A DNA stretch of 8,314 nucleotides from an uncultured Bacilli bacterium (GTDB lineage Bacteria > Bacillota_I > Bacilli_A > RF39 > UBA660): the NCBI GenBank assembly GCA_934090595.1, contig CAKOJO010000049.1, positions 1 to 8,314 on the forward strand, in the 5' to 3' direction. The notes under the pieces are model-generated. The model was not told the DNA's origin, ran no database searches, and saw only the letters and a list, made by a program, of their open reading frames with translations. Positions within the stretch are counted from its first letter, which is position 1; the number at the start of each line of letters is the position of its first letter. Of this stretch, positions 6,445 to 8,314 are shown one piece after another. Position numbers and translations under genes: made by a program.

Positions 6445-6679
6445 TCAATTGGTTTAGTTCCTCTAATGAAAGACCTGTACATTCTGAAATATCAGTAATA
6501 TCATAACCCTTTTGAAGCATTTTAAGTGCAGTTTCTTTAGCTTTTTCTTGTTTTCCTTTTTCCATGTACTCATCATTTTCTGCTAAACGAAGCTTTTCAT
6601 CATGTAACTCTTTATCATACATTCCTATTACTTCATCTTGTTCACTTGCTTCTTTAGATTCTTTAACATACTTTTCCAT
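6440..6679 (-). CDS. Possible internal in-frame product: C-terminal domain of the Rpn protein (RpnS-like)
   Basis: An internal ATG at 6679-6677 (codon 227 of the long form) is preceded by AAGGGTG (6694-6688) at 8-nt spacing, a credible Shine-Dalgarno within a coding sequence. Translation there would yield 79 residues starting MEKYVKESKEASEQDEV, holding the helical segment and the helix-turn-helix tail but no nuclease residue. In E. coli Rpn genes an in-frame small protein made from the C-terminal region has been reported to antagonise the full-length toxin. The site here is inferred from sequence only. Confidence 0.45.
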   Translation of the reverse strand: MEKYVKESKEASEQDEVIGMYDKELHDEKLRLAENDEYMEKGKQEKAKETALKMLQKGYDITDISECTGLSLEELNQLK

Positions 6680-7357
6680 TATCTCATCACCCTTACTTAA
6701 ATCTTTAAGAAGTTGATTATCATTTTCATTAAATATTAATAATAACTTCTCATATAGTTTAAGTTTATTATAATCTTTTTTTCTTATATTTGGCAAGTAT
6801 ATATTGATAATTCTTATCTTATTACTATATATTTGAAAATCATTAATATCTTTGGGTATATGATTAATATTTGTTATATAGCATTCTTCTAAAACATCTT
6901 TTCTACCTCTGAATCTAAAATTATTTATGTTTATTTGAATTACTTCATTAAAGTCATACTTCTTTCCTCTTTTCATATTTGCACTGTATAAAGAAAACAT
7001 ATAACCTAGATTTCTTTCTAAACTAGATTTTGAAGTATTATTATTAACTTCAACATTAAGTATCTTACCTTTAATCTTGCATAATAAATCTACTGTCTTA
7101 TTGCTTTCTTCGTTTTTATACTTATCTATATTATTTTTTATAAACTTAGTATTTTTTAATACTTCGTTATAATCCTCATTAAATATAGAAGCAATTAAAT
7201 AACAGATATATTCCATTCTAGATTCATTATTAATCATAGTCTTAAACATAGAATCAGATACAATTGGTATTTTATAGCCTTTGTAATAGTCAAGTAACTT
7301 ATAACTATTTGTTTTAGATATTTCTTTATCTAAAGTACATTCTCTAAGATCTAACAT
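6440..7357 (-). CDS. Rpn-family PD-(D/E)XK nuclease / putative transposase (recombination-promoting nuclease type)
   Basis: From the ATG at 7357-7355 the product is 305 residues. The N-terminus has IPIVSDSMFKTMI (Asp35), the degenerate first motif of the family, then VDLLCKIKGKILNVEVN (Asp90, Glu103, Asn105), the D...(E)x(N/Q) core of the PDDEXK_2/Rpn nuclease fold; many relatives have Gln in place of Asn105. The C-terminal part is charged and helical (KESKEASEQDEVIGMYDKEL, then GKQEKAKETALKMLQKG). It ends in YDITDISECTGLSLEELNQL, the short helix-turn-helix tail typical of Firmicute Rpn proteins. E. coli RpnA is a DNA endonuclease promoting RecA-independent recombination, and Rpn proteins have been linked to phage defence. 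GTG at 7366 is rejected because the Shine-Dalgarno AAAGGAA lies only about 2 nt from it. No terminal inverted repeats or target duplications are evident, so transposition is not supported. Confidence 0.85.
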   Translation of the reverse strand: MLDLRECTLDKEISKTNSYKLLDYYKGYKIPIVSDSMFKTMINNESRMEYICYLIASIFNEDYNEVLKNTKFIKNNIDKYKNEESNKTVDLLCKIKGKILNVEVNNNTSKSSLERNLGYMFSLYSANMKRGKKYDFNEVIQININNFRFRGRKDVLEECYITNINHIPKDINDFQIYSNKIRIINIYLPNIRKKDYNKLKLYEKLLLIFNENDNQLLKDLSKGDEIMEKYVKESKEASEQDEVIGMYDKELHDEKLRLAENDEYMEKGKQEKAKETALKMLQKGYDITDISECTGLSLEELNQLK

Positions 7358-7380
7358 AAATCTCACTTCCTTTCTAAACC

Positions 7381-7409
7381 ACTATATAACATATAAAAAT
7401 ACAATGCAA
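7381..7409 (-). promoter_or_regulatory. Promoter of the Rpn gene
   Basis: On the minus strand -35 TTGCAT (7409-7404) is followed by a 17-bp AT-rich spacer and -10 TATAGT (7386-7381). Predicted start is near 7374, about 17 nt before the ATG, so the leader is essentially only the Shine-Dalgarno. The Rpn gene therefore appears to be transcribed independently of the gene upstream of it. Confidence 0.65.
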
Positions 7410-7436
7410 ATGAGTAATTTTAAGATTTAAGTACAC

Positions 7437-7498
7437 AAAAAAGAACCAAAATAGATATTTTCCTTAAGGGAATTTTCTTATTTGATTCCTATTTTTTT
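7437..7498 (-). terminator. Imperfect long hairpin between the variable surface gene and the Rpn gene
   Basis: A run of A at 7437-7442 and a run of seven T at 7492-7498 bracket two imperfectly complementary arms (AAGAACCAAAATA and its partial complement), centred near the CCTTAAGG palindrome. Read on the minus strand it is a long, mismatched hairpin followed by TTCTTTTTT, which fits a terminator for the gene at 7604-8314; a T-run also follows on the plus strand. The rest of 7358-7603 shows the Rpn promoter, the GC-rich hairpin below and otherwise only AT-rich sequence without a gene. Confidence 0.45.
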
Positions 7499-7561
7499 AT
7501 TAAAAATATTGTTTTATATAGAATTTAAAAAACTTTCTTTTTACTAATCTTATTTTCTACT

Positions 7562-7593
7562 GCTCGCCGCAAGATTTTACCTTGCAGGCTCGC
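7562..7593 (-). repeat. GC-rich hairpin flanked by a GCGAGC direct repeat, just after the surface-gene stop
   Basis: On the minus strand CTGCAAG (7587-7581) can pair with CTTGCGG (7573-7567) around the loop GTAAAAT, including one G-U wobble. The hexamer GCGAGC occurs on both sides (7593-7588 and 7567-7562). The segment is about 55% G+C in an AT-rich intergenic region and begins about 10 nt after the TGA stop (7606-7604). There is no T-run after it, so it is not a standard terminator. Its place just downstream of the GC-rich end of the gene resembles the hairpin that follows DGR variable regions. Confidence 0.55.
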
Positions 7594-7603
7594 TCATGCT
7601 TAC

Positions 7604-8314
7604 TCAACTGATACTAAGTTGATATGGACTACCAGAAGTTCCTTCTCCACCTGTAATCTTTACATTAGATGACAGACTTAGGACTGGACGAGCCGCATAC
7701 TCGCGGTTGTAGACGATGCCGTCATTATAGACATAGCCACTCGAGTTCACATAGAAAGCGTGGCTGGAACTGGCTGAAGTCTGCGGAAGTAACCATGTAT
7801 TTTGTGACTTATCTAACCAGTTATTTGTTGTTTTACAATTTGTAGAACTATCATAATCATCTAAGATACTTGTACATTCCTTTGATGCTCCATATCCATA
7901 ATCACTGGCATACATTATTGCTATCTTTTTTGATGTATCATTTTGCATTACTGGATTGGTTCCATAATAGTACCCACTTCGATTGGCATCATTCTTTCTT
8001 TCATATTGCCACATTGTATCAGATGTCATTTTTGAATTGCTATATCCTCCCAGATAATATTTTGTTGTTCCTATCATGTTTTTTGCATCACTTGTTAATG
8101 TATTATAATAATCATTATTTAAATATGTATTTAATGTTCCTGTTACCCAGTTATTCCACGAATTAGTTGTTTTATCCTGATTTGTATTCCATGTATATTT
8201 TCCTATTGAAGTATCTTTTATTATCTTAAATCTATTTTCTATATTACCAGAGGTATCTTCAGTTGGTATTATTCCAATTATTCTCCATGTTTCATTATTA
8301 AATGTTACATAGTT
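7604..8314 (-). CDS. C-terminal part of a putative surface/pilin-like protein with variable C-type-lectin-like end (5' part outside window)
   Basis: The frame is open from the right edge for 236 residues to a TGA stop, so the true start lies outside the window and internal ATGs (such as 8077) are not starts. It begins NYVTFNNETWRIIGIIPTED. Further features are WNTNQDKTTNSWNNW, the MIGTTKYYLGGY segment, two Cys (KECTSILDDY and TNCKTTNNW) likely to form a disulfide, NTWLLPQTSASSSHAFYVNS and YAARPVLSLSSNVKITGG before PYQLSIS. It is rich in Asn, Ser, Thr and Tyr, as in secreted proteins. From memory it resembles gut-bacterial proteins that start with a type IV prepilin leader and end in this 'RPVLSLSSNVKITGG' domain; the leader cannot be seen here. 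Base composition is split sharply: AT-rich over most of the gene, GC-rich near the 3' end. Confidence 0.75.
   Translation of the reverse strand, partial: NYVTFNNETWRIIGIIPTEDTSGNIENRFKIIKDTSIGKYTWNTNQDKTTNSWNNWVTGTLNTYLNNDYYNTLTSDAKNMIGTTKYYLGGYSNSKMTSDTMWQYERKNDANRSGYYYGTNPVMQNDTSKKIAIMYASDYGYGASKECTSILDDYDSSTNCKTTNNWLDKSQNTWLLPQTSASSSHAFYVNSSGYVYNDGIVYNREYAARPVLSLSSNVKITGGEGTSGSPYQLSIS
7681..7790 (-). other. GC-rich 3' coding segment, candidate variable region (DGR-like)
   Basis: This 110-bp stretch is 54% G+C by count, against 25% in the 60 bp upstream of it in the gene (7801-7860). Of 28 consecutive codons from the Ser-Ser-Ser-His run to the ARP motif, none ends in A, 24 end in C or T and 14 end in C, opposite to the rest of the window. 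The residues are Ser, Tyr, Asn, His, Asp and Gly alternating with fixed hydrophobic positions (AFYV, GYVY, GIVY), which matches codons derived from AAY templates by adenine mutagenesis. No matching template repeat is present in the window. Confidence 0.5.

Noticed and set aside
6440..7357. Insertion sequence based on the 'putative transposase' label of Rpn proteins
   Set aside because: No terminal inverted repeats or target-site duplication flank the gene; the 12-bp inverted repeat at 6401-6444 is between two stop codons and fits a terminator.
7604..7606. TGA read as tryptophan (Mycoplasma-type code)
   Set aside because: TGA closes the surface-protein gene exactly where the family usually ends, and all other Trp residues use TGG.
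7604..8077. A complete 157-residue protein starting at the ATG at 8077
   Set aside because: The same frame is open to the window edge and the upstream residues (NYVTFNNETWRIIG...) belong to the same domain, so this ATG is internal.
7870..8166. Plus-strand open frame rich in His, Leu and Tyr
   Set aside because: Antisense shadow of the truncated surface-protein gene, produced by its AT-rich codons.
1..8314. Template repeat or reverse transcriptase of a DGR inside the window
   Set aside because: I looked for a second copy of the GC-rich segment and for reverse-transcriptase motifs on both strands and saw neither.
1..8314. CRISPR arrays, tRNA or rRNA genes
   Set aside because: No regularly spaced repeats and no cloverleaf or rRNA-like stretches were seen; intergenic gaps are mostly too short.

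Overview
The window is AT-rich DNA (roughly a quarter G+C by eye) with tightly packed genes, strong Shine-Dalgarno sequences (AAGGAGG), frequent start/stop overlaps and TGA used as a stop. This suits an uncultured, low-GC, Gram-positive (monoderm) bacterium of the Bacilli/Mollicutes-like gut lineages, but not the Mycoplasma/Spiroplasma groups that read TGA as tryptophan. The taxonomic placement is inference.

The left and central part (1-6050, all on the minus strand) is one compact Tad (type IVc) pilus operon. It starts from a near-consensus promoter (TTGACA, 17 bp, TAAAAT) at 6022-6050. In transcription order it holds an Flp pilin, two TadE-like pseudopilins, a short CpaE/TadZ ATPase, the CpaF/TadA motor ATPase, and the TadB and TadC platform proteins. 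With overlaps or gaps of at most 12 nt it continues into yebC (translation factor/regulator family). It then passes a hairpin-plus-T-tract into tcdA (tRNA ct6A dehydratase), which is cut by the left edge. There is no secretin, as expected for one membrane. There is also no prepilin peptidase, although all three pilin-like proteins share the same unusual processing motif, NKA/QALV, with Ala where Gly is normal.

At 6051-6410 a DUF192-family protein is transcribed divergently from a promoter abutting the tad promoter. It converges on an Rpn-family (PD-(D/E)XK 'recombination-promoting nuclease/putative transposase') gene at 6440-7357. The two are separated by a perfect 12-bp inverted repeat that probably terminates both. 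The Rpn gene carries an internal start with its own Shine-Dalgarno that would produce only the C-terminal domain, the arrangement described for intragenic Rpn antitoxins.

The right end (7604-8314, minus strand, truncated) is the C-terminal part of a presumably surface-exposed protein. Its family recalls gut-bacterial pilin-like or lectin-like proteins ending in '(A/V)RPVLSLSSNVKITGG..GT..PYQL'. Over about 110 bp near its 3' end G+C jumps to about 54%, against 25% just upstream, and codon usage switches to C/T-ending codons. A GC-rich hairpin flanked by a GCGAGC direct repeat follows the stop. This is the layout expected of the variable region of a diversity-generating retroelement (DGR) or a similar cassette-diversification system. 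No reverse transcriptase or template repeat lies in the window, so this is a hypothesis.

Taken together, the window joins pilus assembly machinery, a putative self-regulated nuclease and a putative hypervariable surface protein. The DGR-like 3' end and the Rpn gene-within-a-gene are the two observations most worth pursuing.
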